Counted from the first letter of the stretch, positions 51,400 through 62,779 are shown. The stretch is DNA of 64,000 bases from Rhynchopus sp. YZ270_cl-10 (GCA_964035575.1 OZ037835.1:310001-374000), one strand, 5' to 3'. The notes: generated by a model not told the origin, from the letters alone. A program made the numbers and translations.

Positions 51400-54300
51400 C
51401 AATGCTGCGTCCCCGATCTGCCACCGCGAACCTAGTCCCCACAAGGTGCGGCTCCACATGTCGTCGACGGGTGAGGGCACTCAACCGCCAGGCTATCACC
51501 TGTTTTCCACACGGTGGGGCGAACACATTTTCCCCCCCCGCTGTCACGCCTCCGCCGTGCGTTGTCGTGAAGAAATCGACAAGCAGTATGTCCGCCACAG
51601 CCGTCGCCAGCAAACGCAGCATCCAGCGGATCGGAAAACAGGTGGTGCACACGTCAGCACCACCAAGAAAAAACGAGAGATCACCGATCGTCGCGAGAGG
51701 GTCTAACACCGCCATCGCTCCACCCTAGTCACTCGCATCTGACCTGCCTCCCCGGTGGATCCTACGGGGTGCGCAGGTCACCACTGCATGTCGATATGCC
51801 TGGAGAGACGAGAGAAGAAGAGGGAAAACCAGCCACCCATCACAGCTGTCACCGTTGTCCACGCACCCACAGGGAAGCCACGTCCCCCAAAGGCATCCAC
51901 GTAAGGTGCTGTGCTGCACCCATACTGCAGAACAAACAGATAGATCTGCCCGTTCCCAAACAGACGGAAGTTCGTCTCCCCCACAAGCGAGTCTGAGAAG
52001 AGACGAGGTGTGGTTGCACTTGGTGATGCTTCGTCGTACAGCACCTCATCGGTGCTCGCATCACACAACAAGCCCACCGGATGCAACCTAGATGAAGGGC
52101 TGCCGACATGTCAACGCGGGGTTGGCGGCAAGTTTGCAAGACTCACGCAGGGTCGAGACCCACTGTGCTCTCCGAGAGGTTGCACACCGTCAAACACTCC
52201 CAACAGTGGCCGGCAGAAGCCTTGTCGTTCCGGCACACCATATTCGCCGCTTCCAGGACCCCGAGGAAAAACGCACGCTTGTCCCTAACCTCGCGCAAGG
52301 TAGCCCCATCTATGGCAACGTTGTTGTAGATGCTAAGCGGCACTCATGTGGATAGTCTTATCAGCGACCACTTCACTCACTGTTATGTGCCAGTTCACAA
52401 TGTTCAACACACTAACCGAGACCCTTCTCTTAGAGAGTGACGTGAACCATCTGCTTCTTCACCGCACCTGCACCCAGCCCAGCATGCCTGACGTCGTCGT
52501 CCTCTCTGTCCATGATCAACGACTGCGGCATCTGACTCTTGTACATCTGCAGGTTCGACAGAAACAGCATCAACGCTTGGTTCGTTGTCTGCAGCACATA
52601 CACAACCGACTTCGTTTCGGGATAGTATCAATACGCAAACACAGCTGCCTCCGCTGTCAGCAGCGCCGTCTGCTCAAACGGATTTGTGATCAGACCGTTG
52701 AAGACCAAGAAGATGACAACAGACGTCATTACCATCGCAACCATTATGACGTTGCGTTCGCCCTGTGCTTCACTTCTTTCTTTGTGTTAGCGCTTCCTGC
52801 GCGACAAAGTTCCGTTTAGCTGCTGCGTTATTCTTGTCCCGATGATGTCCTGACGTGGGATCATTGCTGCCACCGGCCACGACACTCCTGTACGCAAGTT
52901 TCCACGTGTCACTTGCCCGTTCAAGTTCAGGCTCTGTGTCTCCATGTAAACGCACCCTTGAGTACACTTCACGCACAAGCCTCTTCACTGTGTGCAGTGC
53001 ACGGATCTCCTTGTCGGTGAGCTGAAAGTGCATCAATACGTCTTCGGAAGTGCTGCCCAACACGAATAGGTTCTGCGTGGTTCTGGCGTCACTACTCGAT
53101 CTAACAAACCGCCCTACACTGTGCTGTGTGCAGTTCAGGTACACACGGCAGTAGCTCTTTCCAGCGCTCTTCAGAGACAGCAGTCAGAGTGGTCCAAGAG
53201 TTGATAGGAAGACCACCTTCGATGGCCTTCGTCCTAAGATCCCATGGTGCAACTGCCCGTTCGCAAACAGTCGCACGTTCGCGTCACCAGGTCACCTACA
53301 GGTGTGTCCGAGAGGAGGCGGGGTTGTTGGGGCACCGGGAGACGTTTCATCGTACACAACCGACGGCTTTGTACGCGTTGAAGGAAAAGTAGCCACAGCA
53401 GCCGTGTGGTGTGCACAATACACTCGAGCCTTCCGGAGAGGTGTGCACGTCCTGGTACACACGCATCGAGTTCGTGTCCTGCGACATCGACGTAGTGTGG
53501 CGCTTCAGAGACTCCGTGTTCTTCGTGAAGTTTCTGTACAGGTGTGTCGTACTCACCAAGCTCCAGCACATCTTTGCCCACTAGTGCGTCGTGTCGCAAG
53601 CACCGTCACGAATCTCCACGTTCCCCCCGTGCGACCCAGTGTCCTGTGCCTTCCCACCCTCGGCAGTGATGTCTGTCAGCATCAGGTGGTCCTGGTGAGA
53701 GAAGTACTCCTTCTGGTCAAACTCACCTATGATCTTCTATTGCGCATCCCATCCACCCCTGCTTGTCATGTACTCGTCGACGGCCTACACGAGCGCAGAT
53801 GGTGACGTGATGGTGGTGTACAGACTGTGCATGTTCGTGTAATCCATGGTGAAGCCCTTCCCTTGATGCTGGGTCCAGAAGCACCTGAACCTGGAAACCA
53901 AAGATGGTCACCAAAGTCATGTTCACAAGGCTTTTGCTGTTTTGTGCCTGTATTTTGGCGCAAGTGCAGAAGAAACAAAGCCACTTAGCGATATATGTGC
54001 TGAAATGGTACCCATGCAAGCTCCGCATTCCCAAAGAGGCACTCATCAGTGTTGATACCCCATGAAACAGAGAAAACGGGACTGACACTTTCGACGGCAT
54101 CCACTGCACATGGTTTGCAACGCCTAGTTTTCTATGTGGCCGCCAAACGTAACAACACACGATCAACCAAGTTCTGTTCGTAATGGTAGAGCCTTACCGC
54201 CACCCCGTCGTAGCGTGCGGCATCATCAGACATGTAACGGAGATTCATAAAGAAGCCGCGGGCTGAGCATCTGGAATGGATAGACTCGTTGAAAGCTAGC

Positions 54301-54445
54301 GCATTCGTCCGTCAGGGCCTGTGTCACAGGCAAGAAAACCGTACCACGAATCTGACCACCCAGCTCCACAGTGTTCTTCCCCAGATATGCATGCGTCACG
54401 TCGATTACGCACCTCCCGCTCTCCACGCCTTGTCCTGACCAGGGC
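51400..54445 (-). pseudogene. decayed receptor cyclase-homology gene(s)
   Basis: Fragments of the receptor family lie in several minus-strand frames. A membrane segment near 52680-52760 (VAMVMTSVVIFLVFNGLITNP) resembles the second membrane segment of the 26.9-kb protein. The signature MPQSLIMD lies near 52505-52530 (compare YMPQALFVQD). Two similar sensor-like pieces near 51960-52090 and 53240-53360 (both with VxYDExSP…SDxxVG) suggest that two partial copies were merged. Frames break repeatedly, so the gene is long dead. GC content stays gene-like, which is why many short frames remain. Confidence 0.6.
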
Positions 54446-54464
54446 AATCCATTTTAAAATCCAT

Positions 54465-54618
54465 TTTTAAAAAAGATGAAAAGCAGAGAGTTAAAAAAGG
54501 AGAAAGAACAGCAAAAAACGTTGTGTGAAAAAGTTTTTTCTGTCAAGTGTTTTTGTGCGTTAACGGAGAAGAAAACAGTTTTCGATAAAAGACTCCTGCG
54601 TCGGTTTTCTCTTTCACA
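54465..54618. repeat. repeat RB, copy 3
   Basis: Matches 29909-30060 and 51033-51183. With RA at 51185-51363 it brackets the decayed receptor block, while at 29.7-30.1 kb RA and RB touch. Confidence 0.85.
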
Positions 54619-54988
54619 AAAAAAAAAAAAACAACACTTTTTTGATGTAAGATGAGTGGTGATGTCGCAACTCAGCAAAGCTGTGGAAACAGCCATGATA
54701 ACGACACAGTTTCCCCCCTAACACGCAGTGTATTACTCGCCCACTGCAGACGCAGCTGCCGCTACGCGACAGGAATAGTTTTTGGCCCACTTTTAGGGCT
54801 CAGGACCAGACATCGGACCCTGTGACAGTCTACAAGAAAAGTTGATATAGGTGCACCTTTTGGTACATTCCATACACATTGCTGTACCGGGGACCCCCAA
54901 CCACGCTGTCCAACATCCATTTTGTGAAAAAAATAAAATACTTGAAAACTTGAAAAGATGAATGAATGCTCACGTCACACCCCTGCCC

Positions 54989-56051
54989 TAAGGGTCCCCC
55001 TTGTCTTTTAACATGTCTTTTAAAAGACGTCTTTTATGTCTTTTATCGTCTTTTAAAATTCCACTTTTTCGCTTAAAAGACATAAAAGACACATAAAAGA
55101 CATACAGCGTTTGTAAACCCGGGATTTTCACCTTTTTGGGTGGTTTTTTGGCTCCATACCTGGCTATGTGGGCTGGGAAAAGCGATTCTGGGGTGTGGTC
55201 ACACAGAAGGTCGTTTTTGGGTCGTTTGTGAGCAAAAACGGCCAACGAAACCTATGAACAGTGTTGCGTTTTGTCACCACACACGTGTTTTATCTAGCTT
55301 ACCATGCGTTCAGATCGGTTCGGTTCGTTGAGTTCCGTTCGTTTGTGTTAACTCCACGAGGCAGAGAGTTTTAGGATTCGCAAAACTAAATTGCTTCCGC
55401 TATCGTCCCCTCACCCCTTCGCCCATACATGGTTCACCAAAAATCGACTTACGCAAAGGCACCAAATGTCAGATTTTTTCGGCGTTGGAAAGATTGGGCC
55501 AAAAATCGAGGTGTTTAGAATTCAACTAAATTCCTATTTTCGTATAGCGATTTTTGGTGTAAAATGCCTTAGAAACGTGCGTTTCTTAAGGGTTCTATGG
55601 GAAAACCGGCGTTATTCACCAGAAACCACGAGTTTCAACCCAAACCCCGGTAAGAAGTGTCTCGAAGTGACACTTCTTACCGTGGTTCAAGACAGAAACA
55701 GCAAGCAGTACCTGGGAAATGACACAGTGGTGTTGGCGACGACGTACGCGTTCGAGTCAGATATGAACGAGAAAGCCTGCGCTTCAGGCTCACATCCTGG
55801 TGTTCTAACAGGGTAACAGACAGACCTGCTGGCAAAGCCAGAGACGGCCGTTACGAGCTGTTCAAGGAGGAGGCCCACGAAGGCGTTCTTGCTGAGTTGG
55901 GTCACTTCCTCACGGACGAGGGGGTATGCAGCAGCCGTGTAATTCAGGCCAACAGCAAGGCACAGCCGGAAGTGTACTGCATGTCTTTTAACATGTCTTT
56001 TATGTCTTTTATGTCTTTTATTATTTCAAAAGCTGAAAAGGGGGACCCTTA
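54989..56051. mobile_element. hAT-like non-autonomous DNA transposon, 1063 bp
   Basis: Terminal inverted repeats TAAGGGTCCCCCTT (54989-55002; complement at 56038-56051) are flanked by an 8-bp direct repeat CCCTGCCC (54981-54988 and 56052-56059), the target size of hAT elements. Both subterminal regions carry repeated ATGTCTTTT/AAAAGACAT motifs (54999-55105 and 55980-56020), as in hAT transposase-binding regions. No transposase frame is recognisable inside; 55690-55960 is GC-rich and may be a captured or eroded coding remnant. Confidence 0.75.
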
Positions 56052-56123
56052 CCCTGCCCCCTCCCCCCTTCCCCCCTTCCCCATCCCTTCCTATATAAGC
56101 CTCTTCTCGGAACGCCACTCCCC

Positions 56124-58031
56124 TCAGTCTTCATGGTTAAGGCATATCACCACGACACCGACGTTGTCCTTTGTTCCTTCAACCACAGCTTCATTGATGA
56201 GCTGTGCAGCAGTGATGCGTCTAGTCTGTGCGGATGACGAGATACGCACTGGTGAGAGAATGCCGGAATAGGACGACGATGTGAGCGACATCACAGACTC
56301 CGCAGTGCTGCCAAGGATGCTGCTTGTAATGGACGCCTGCCGCCTATCGGACACATCCGCAGAATCCACACCAAAATCCCTCGGGAGGACCAGCTTCGCC
56401 ACATCTGCGTCGCACATGACATCCCACACCCCGTCTGTCGCAAGCACCACACTGTCATCATCGGGTTCTAGCACATGAGTGGTGATGTCAGGTACGTGCA
56501 GCACAGGGCATCCTATCAGACCCAAATTTCGTGTCACCCGGCACCGTCCGCCAACACGGAGCACCCCAGACACTTCGTACACTTCACCGCCGCTTTCGAT
56601 AATGCTGTCGCGCTCCTGCATGCTTTCTACATGGTGGTGTACGGTGATGCGCCGGGCACGTCCGTCCTTCTTGACGATGATGGCGTGGCTGTCCCCTAGG
56701 TTAGCCACAGTGAGCACCTGCCCTGTGATGACCACTGCAGTCAAGGTGCTTCCAGACTGCGAACAGGTTGTTTCATAGTCCGTCTCGAGCTTCTGCTGCA
56801 TGTCTGTGACGGCGTGTCTGAGTGCCTGCACCATGTCGAGGTGCACTGCCTTTTTCGCTAAAATCGCGGGGAAGTTGTCGCGCACTGAAGACGCCGTGTC
56901 GCTCCCACCGTGCCCATCACAAACACATGCAAAGTAGTGCGTCACAGAGCTTCCCATCCCATAGTAGGGTAGTAGGTTCGGCACCACAGCCACACGGTCC
57001 TCGTTGCCAGGCTTCCCTGCTGCTGCGCTGTCCATCGTAAAGTGTCTGAGGTGGCGTCCACGGTCGTTCTCTAAGGCACTGTGGATCTCTCCCTTAAGTG
57101 GATTCAAAATGTCCAGCAACGTTTCTTCAGTAACGAAGTCGCTCTTCACCTCAGCGAGGACCGGGTTCAGCGCCACAGGATGCGTCATGATTTTGAACAA
57201 CAACAAAAACTTTTCCTCAGATATCGACGGCACATTCATGTACAACACCGACGGCAGGAACGTATGCAGTGCGTAGCCCAATAGCCGCGGCTGCAGCTCT
57301 GATATGTGAAACGAGTTTTTGAATTTTTGCTTAACAAGCCCAGAGACCTCCGACTGCGTCTGCGATTGCAGGGACCGCACCGACTTGCTACTAAAGTCAC
57401 GCGACAGCGTCTGTTTCGTAGACGAAACAGACGGCAGCAAACCACTTGAAGGGTTTGTCTGCATTGTGTGCACAGAACTCATTGTACGGTGTTTCCTTAA
57501 CGTATGCGAACGTGGCATCTGCACAGACTTCCTCCTCTGTTCGTCGTACGAGGGGACGCGGGTCATGGACTTTTTTGTGTTGCTATTGTTGCTGTCCTCC
57601 ATTCCAAGCAGGACCATCGCGTTCAGATCGCTGTCGTCCTGCAAAGGACGGTGCAGACCTCGCCTCCAAGAGTCACCCGAAGACTCCATCAGGGACACTG
57701 AGAGACTCACCTTCTCAGAGGGCTGTAGCAGTGATTCCATGCTCCGCACAGATGATTGGTACGCAAACGCGGCAGTGCTGCTCTGACCGTCAAACCCTGC
57801 ATCCTCCTCCTCCAGAGGCGTGACATAAGACTGCTGTGACCCGCACAACACATGTGTACTGTGCATTGAGTCCTCCGGTCCAGCGCCTTGGAAGAACATT
57901 GAAGTGAGTACATCTTCAGGAGGTGAAGGTGGTATCAGCGGAGGTGCAGTAGCTGCGACCTCGGTAAGGGATCTCCCAGGTCTGCTTGTATGGGATCGGC
58001 GACGGGGTGGTGGTGTCGGAGCGAACGACAT
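56124..58031 (-). CDS. PP2C-family protein phosphatase with long N-terminal extension
   Basis: 635 residues from MSFAPTPPP; the frame is open to 58076, but the extra residues come from a poly-T/CA leader. A Ser-rich, probably disordered N-terminal half (about 1-240) has RxxS-type sites. The catalytic domain runs about 330-635: NED in GKPGNEDRVAV (343-345), CDGHGG (371-376), VANLGDSHAIIVKKDGRARR, LATDGVWDVMCDADV and GTKDNVGVVVICL. These carry the metal-binding Asp residues of Mg/Mn-dependent Ser/Thr phosphatases. The motif usually written SRxxGD reads TRNLGLIGCP here, so that Asp is not conserved. Likely an active or modified cytosolic phosphatase; substrate unknown. The hAT-like element lies 65 bp beyond its stop codon. 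Confidence 0.92.
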   Translation of the reverse strand: MSFAPTPPPRRRSHTSRPGRSLTEVAATAPPLIPPSPPEDVLTSMFFQGAGPEDSMHSTHVLCGSQQSYVTPLEEEDAGFDGQSSTAAFAYQSSVRSMESLLQPSEKVSLSVSLMESSGDSWRRGLHRPLQDDSDLNAMVLLGMEDSNNSNTKKSMTRVPSYDEQRRKSVQMPRSHTLRKHRTMSSVHTMQTNPSSGLLPSVSSTKQTLSRDFSSKSVRSLQSQTQSEVSGLVKQKFKNSFHISELQPRLLGYALHTFLPSVLYMNVPSISEEKFLLLFKIMTHPVALNPVLAEVKSDFVTEETLLDILNPLKGEIHSALENDRGRHLRHFTMDSAAAGKPGNEDRVAVVPNLLPYYGMGSSVTHYFACVCDGHGGSDTASSVRDNFPAILAKKAVHLDMVQALRHAVTDMQQKLETDYETTCSQSGSTLTAVVITGQVLTVANLGDSHAIIVKKDGRARRITVHHHVESMQERDSIIESGGEVYEVSGVLRVGGRCRVTRNLGLIGCPVLHVPDITTHVLEPDDDSVVLATDGVWDVMCDADVAKLVLPRDFGVDSADVSDRRQASITSSILGSTAESVMSLTSSSYSGILSPVRISSSAQTRRITAAQLINEAVVEGTKDNVGVVVICLNHED

Positions 58032-58089
58032 ATGGCAACACAAGGGGGTATTTAAAAAAAACACACACACAGACACGATTTTTCCGTAG

Positions 58090-58411
58090 CAAGAAAAGAA
58101 TGATGAAAAATACTACCAATCCTACTGTCTCTTCTACGTTGGTGGCTCACTCTCTATGAACAGTGCGGCTACACAGCTGTTCTGCACAAGACAAGAGTCC
58201 GGACCACACTCCCGTCTGCACAGCAACGGCGACGTGGTGCCTTCACTTTGCGTACAGCTATCGTTATAAAACACACCGTTTTTGTGACACACAATTAATC
58301 AATTTGCGTCTTTTTGTTGATATACAGCAGAAGCCCTATACTAAGAGAAGGTGGCAATACGTATCACCATCAGGATGGTGACGGGGGGGGTGGGTGGGAG
58401 TGTTAACGATA

Positions 58412-58454
<43 letters not shown>

Positions 58455-59590
58455 GTGTGTGGTTGCAAAAAGAAAATTCTGAAATGTTATATTTTAAAGT
58501 AGAGTTGAAACATACAAAAGCCCTCTCGTGAACAGTGTACCTTTGGTACAAATGACCAGGCTGTGGACACCCCAACCATGCAATCCATTTCGTGGTTTAC
58601 ATCTGATATTTTAAAGCTTCGTTTGTTTTAGTTGTAACTTTGTTCACGCACACTGTCGCCTAGTTCCCCGGCGATTCGTACGTGAACTATTGTAGTCGGG
58701 TAGAACATTGAGCTACTAGGGGTGGGGGTGCGGTAACAAAGATGGGGAAAAAGGGAGGACGCAAAAGGACAAGGAAACCTTTTTTTCTGTGGGGTAGAGA
58801 AAAAAAATGTCGAAAAAAACATCGTATTTTGTTTCGTTAGTACACACCGTCAACGCACGGAAAACCCCTCACACCCCCCCGGGTGTCACCCCCCCCTCCC
58901 AACTTCGCTTTTTTTGATAACAGATCGTAACACTGTGGTGGGGGAAAACTGTGTCTGTGTGGCGGGGAGTCTCGTGGGCTGCGATGCCGCCTGCCGTGAC
59001 TTCTTCGCTCACCCCCCACAGTGTCCCTTTAGCCTAGACCAAGGGGACAGAGAGGGGGAGGCGGGTTAGGGAGCTGAGCGAAAAGTCCGATTTAAAGGGT
59101 CCGCAGCACACACAAAACGCACACCCTTGAGGCAAAAGTTCAACACTAATAAAACCCCCTTTTTTTTTGGGCCATATTCCCCCGGAAATACTGATGATAT
59201 TATTGAAAACACCGAACACAAAAAAAAAATCTGGAAAAACCACCCCGCCGCACCTGGAAATACCCCTAAAATGAAACACCCCTCTGATCTTCACACGACG
59301 GCTGAAGTAAATGACTTTGACTTTGTGGCTACATCTGTCGTTTCACAGTTTGGCTGCACCACACACAATCACCCCTATCCTCTCCCCCCTGTACCCATAT
59401 TTCGCATTGTGCATTTAAACCTACTGATGCCATGAAAGGCCCTGAAAAGAGGTGTCTTTATCGACGTTATTTCACCTTGTTTTGAACCCAGTAGCTCCGT
59501 CACGTCATATCCACAAAGGGCCATCGTGTATGGATTTACTCACCACCTTTTTTAATGCATTTCCTTAGTTGAAACACACAGCTTCTCCAA
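58090..59590. other. intergenic, no gene seen
   Basis: AT-rich and homopolymer-rich DNA between the phosphatase and DUF501 genes. Short frames on both strands lack domains or repeat-family matches. Confidence 0.55.
58414..58447. repeat. (GT)n microsatellite
   Basis: About 17 TG units, followed by a GTGTGTGG variant. Confidence 0.98.
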
Positions 59591-59598
59591 AAAAAAAA

Positions 59599-60336
59599 TC
59601 AGTTAAGACGCTTCTTCCTGCGGCGCTTCTTTACCTGCTGCTCTCCGTCTGGTGTGCCGATGAGGGATGCGATGTGCTGGCACACTTCACCACGCGCATC
59701 TTCCGTCAGAGGGACCCCCGCTGTCTCTTTGCTGTACCCTTCTAGGACTGTTGAGGCAAGGTCAGCGACGTCGTCGGGTGAGGAGAGATGTGCCTTTTCG
59801 AGCTGGCGGAGGGTGTGGAACACGACGTAGCCTACAGGGTTGGGGAGGCCCGAGAGGAAGGTGGCTGTGTGTGCGTGGAGGCACTTCACGCGGGCAGGGT
59901 TGGCGGTCCCCGCGTTGCCGTACTTCCTGGTACCGTCCTTCTGAGGTGTGGCGTGCAGGGCAACGAAACGCCGTGCTGTCTCCTCCGGGAGCAGGTCTGT
60001 AGTCACGTATGATTCGTACCGTGCGTGCGAGGTGTGCAAATCGGCAAGAGCAGATGGTGTTTCGTCCACCCACGCCTGCAGGCGGTTAATCAGCCCCAAG
60101 CGTTCGAGAGATGCTATCGCGCGGTTGTAGTTGTCGCAGACGAGCCACAGACACGTTGCCCCCACAAAGCTTCCAGCGACGGCCCCCTTTGCGCCCTCGA
60201 CCCCCTGGACGGTCGGGTGTGCGTCCGTGCTGGATGTGCTGCACGCGGAAACCTCCTTGCGTTCCTTCGTCTTGTCATCTTCCTCACGCTTGCGTTTGAG
60301 GGTCAGGTCCTTCACTTCAGGGTCGGGGGTGCTCAT
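59599..60336 (-). CDS. DUF501-family protein
   Basis: 245 residues. Basic ends (KRKREEDDKTKERK at 13-26, KKRRRKKRLN at the C-terminus) suggest nuclear or nucleolar location. The core (about 58-175) fits DUF501, known mainly from bacteria: NRAIASLERLGLINRLQAWV, then NPARVKCLHAHTATFL (146-161) followed by NPVG (166-169), the most typical DUF501 motif. The family's function is not established. The Lys/Cys/His cluster suggests nucleotide or metal binding, which is inference. Single gene in the window, next to the PP2C gene. Confidence 0.75.
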   Translation of the reverse strand: MSTPDPEVKDLTLKRKREEDDKTKERKEVSACSTSSTDAHPTVQGVEGAKGAVAGSFVGATCLWLVCDNYNRAIASLERLGLINRLQAWVDETPSALADLHTSHARYESYVTTDLLPEETARRFVALHATPQKDGTRKYGNAGTANPARVKCLHAHTATFLSGLPNPVGYVVFHTLRQLEKAHLSSPDDVADLASTVLEGYSKETAGVPLTEDARGEVCQHIASLIGTPDGEQQVKKRRRKKRLN

Positions 60337-60618
60337 GGTGATGGATAGGTTTGTGTGTCTGAAAGGTGTGTTTGATAATTAATAGGGGTAATTATTGTGA
60401 GAATATGTCCCCCCATAGGAGGTGTGTGTGGTGAAGGGTTCATTAGGGGTTTCTTTGATAAAATAGAAGTTAAATTCTAGAACTTCAGGCATCACTGTGG
60501 TACCAAAAAACGCTGGGGAAAAGAAAGGAACTATAGTATAGGGTTGATGTAGCTGCGGTCGCGCTCTCGGGTGCAACTGCGGCCTCTGATTCTCGGCTAA
60601 CACTGCCCTAGTGATGAG

Positions 60619-60846
60619 ACTGCAGAGAACCGATCTACGTATCGCTTGCGCTGGCGGCAGCGTCTGTAGGAAAGGCGGTGGGGACGTACGTTGTGTTCAA
60701 ATGCAGGAATAAGGCAAGTCTTCTTGGGGTGCTGCCGGCAGGGCAAACGCTTGGCTTTGCGGCGGCGGTGTTGGCGGACAGCGATGTGGACAATACACTA
60801 AACGATGGGGAAGAAGGTGCCTCGTCGGGGGGTATTACAGAGTGAT
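60619..60846 (+). other. open plus-strand segment, possible coding remnant
   Basis: About 75 codons read without a stop or Met (EPIYVSLALAAASVGKAVGT … GASSGGITE, stop). The composition looks protein-like, and it is preceded by CTGCAG, which could act as a splice acceptor. The opposite strand is also open. I recognise no family. Confidence 0.2.
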
Positions 60847-61174
60847 GGGGTTGAAGGGAAAAAGGGGAAAGGTTGGCCCCTAGCTCCGTCCGTAAAATAG
60901 TGGGGTCACAACACGCTTGTTCCTCGCACACCCTAAAAGTTCAACCTCTTCTTTGTAGCACACGTGGTCTGCCCTACTGCCTCTTCTGCACCGTAGCTGA
61001 GTGCCACGGTGACAGCTTGCACCCACCTTCGCAAGGTCCCTTTTTCTACTAACGTAAAAAAGCGTAAAAATATAACAAAACCACAACACACCACACTGAA
61101 TAAACATCAGAGCACGTACCTGCAGATCCACAGTTGTTTCACTATGGTGTACACAACCTGAGGTTAAACACATA

Positions 61175-61883
61175 CCTACTCCCCCCCGTGCATAAGTCCG
61201 ACCCCCATGACCCGTGCATAAGTCCGATGACCCGTGTATAAGTCCGGGCAGATTTGGGCTCAGGATCGGACTTATGCACAGGCCGACTTATACACCGGTT
61301 TTGTGTACTGGTGGTGGGGAGAATTTTTTTTGGCGCGTTTTCCCGCTCGCGAAGCGAGCGGGGGAAAAATATTGGGTGTTTTTCCGCGAGTGAAGTGAGC
61401 GCAATTTATTTTTATTGGCAGTGTATTCACCAGGGATCATCTTCGCGCTTCTCATGTCAAAACATCATCCTCGCAATTCTCAAAGATGTGAACCTGTTAC
61501 TGCAAAATTGTGGAAAACTTTGCACCCCAAACAGTCTCAGCAGCCAAAAAAGGTGCCCCTTGTTGCTGGGAGTTGATTCTCATGTTTGATACCTGCACAG
61601 CAGGCATTCTTCTGAGTCCAACGCTGGTTGGCTTGTCTGCGGCGTTGTACCGAAGGTGCACGAAGAGGGTAAATTTTGCGGTGTCACATTCCCTCATGTG
61701 TGGGTCACTCACACTGAGGTCATGTGACACTGCATGGGTCTAGGTACCTGGGTGCACAAAACCGAACGGTGTATAAGTCTGATACCCGTGCATAAGTCCG
61801 AAACCCCGTGTATAAGTCCGGAGGCCCTCAGCCCCCCCAAAAATCGGACTTATACGCAGACTTATGCACGGGGGAGGGTAGGT
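61175..61883. mobile_element. about 700-bp inverted-repeat element with GCATAAGTCCG arrays
   Basis: The ends are inverted repeats: TACCTACTCCCCCCCGTGCA starting near 61175 and its near complement ending near 61883. Both subterminal regions repeat CCCGTGCATAAGTCCG and CCCGTGTATAAGTCCG (three copies at each end counting both strands). A possible 5-bp target duplication ACACA flanks it. The middle holds a perfect hairpin, CCCGCTCGC-GAA-GCGAGCGGG, near 61342. No transposase frame. Confidence 0.6.
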
Positions 61884-62217
61884 AACACAAGAATTCTACT
61901 ACGGCAAAAAGATGAAAACTGAACTGAACTGAACTGAACAAAACTACAACGCACCACACTAGTACACAAGAGCACGTACCTGCTGATCCACAGTTGGAAC
62001 ACATACAGTGTACGCAACAAGGCAACACAACGCTCCCATGCGGTCAAACGACAACACAGGAAAGGTGATACCAGTGTCTGCTGCTCTGTCCACACATGAG
62101 TGGTCTCAGAGTCATCGCTTTCTGCTTCGCTGTTGCAAACGTCAGTGCTTGCGGGAGGAGTGACCTGTGAGGATGCGCGTCGTGCAGCTTCGAGGTCGCA
62201 GTGCGCAGCTGGCGGCG

Positions 62218-62775
62218 TCACTGTGCGTGTCTAATTCGCTTGCGGGATTCCTCTGGTGCTTCGTCTCTGCTGCGTTTCGGACGTGCTTCAACTTCTAAAT
62301 GACCCAGTTTGTTCCTGACTGTGCTCGACACAACATCGCTGCAGCCGGTGAGGTAGATACTCTCCAACGAAGTGCATTGATGAAGAAGAAAGCGACTTTC
62401 AATGTGTGTGACACTGCTCAGTGGTGCAAAGTCCAGTACACACAAAGAACTGCATCCATTAAGGAAGAAGCCCTCAATGTGTGTGACACTGCTTAGTGGT
62501 GTCAAGTCCAGTTCACACAAAGAACTGCATCCATGAAGGAAGCTGTGTCCAATTTGAAGGAAGTACTGACTAACGTATGTGACACTGCTCAGTCCTGCTA
62601 AGTCGAGTTCACACAACGAACTGCATCCAGAAAGGAAGAAGGCCTTAACACGCGTGACACCGCTCAGTGGTGTCAAGTTCAGTGTACACAAAGCACTGCA
62701 TCCACGAAGGAAGTTGTACGACATGTGTGTGACACTGCTCAGTCCTGCTAAGTCCAGTTTACATAAAGCATATTA
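62218..62775 (-). pseudogene. 5'-truncated LRR gene fragment
   Basis: Minus-strand LRR coding begins abruptly near 62775 (LDLAGLSSVTHMSYNFLRGC) with a stop just upstream, and runs about 185 codons to 62218. It has about six LRRs of a Cys-rich variant (FFLNGCSSLCELDLTPLSSV), one shortened (YVSQYFLQIGHSFLHGC), and a tail (LTGCSDVVSSTVRNKL, then RPKRSRDEAPEESRKR) related to the UBL-LRR family. No UBL remains. It is the 3' part of a diverged family member; a possible start at 62724 would give 168 residues. Confidence 0.7.
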
Positions 62776-62779
62776 AACT

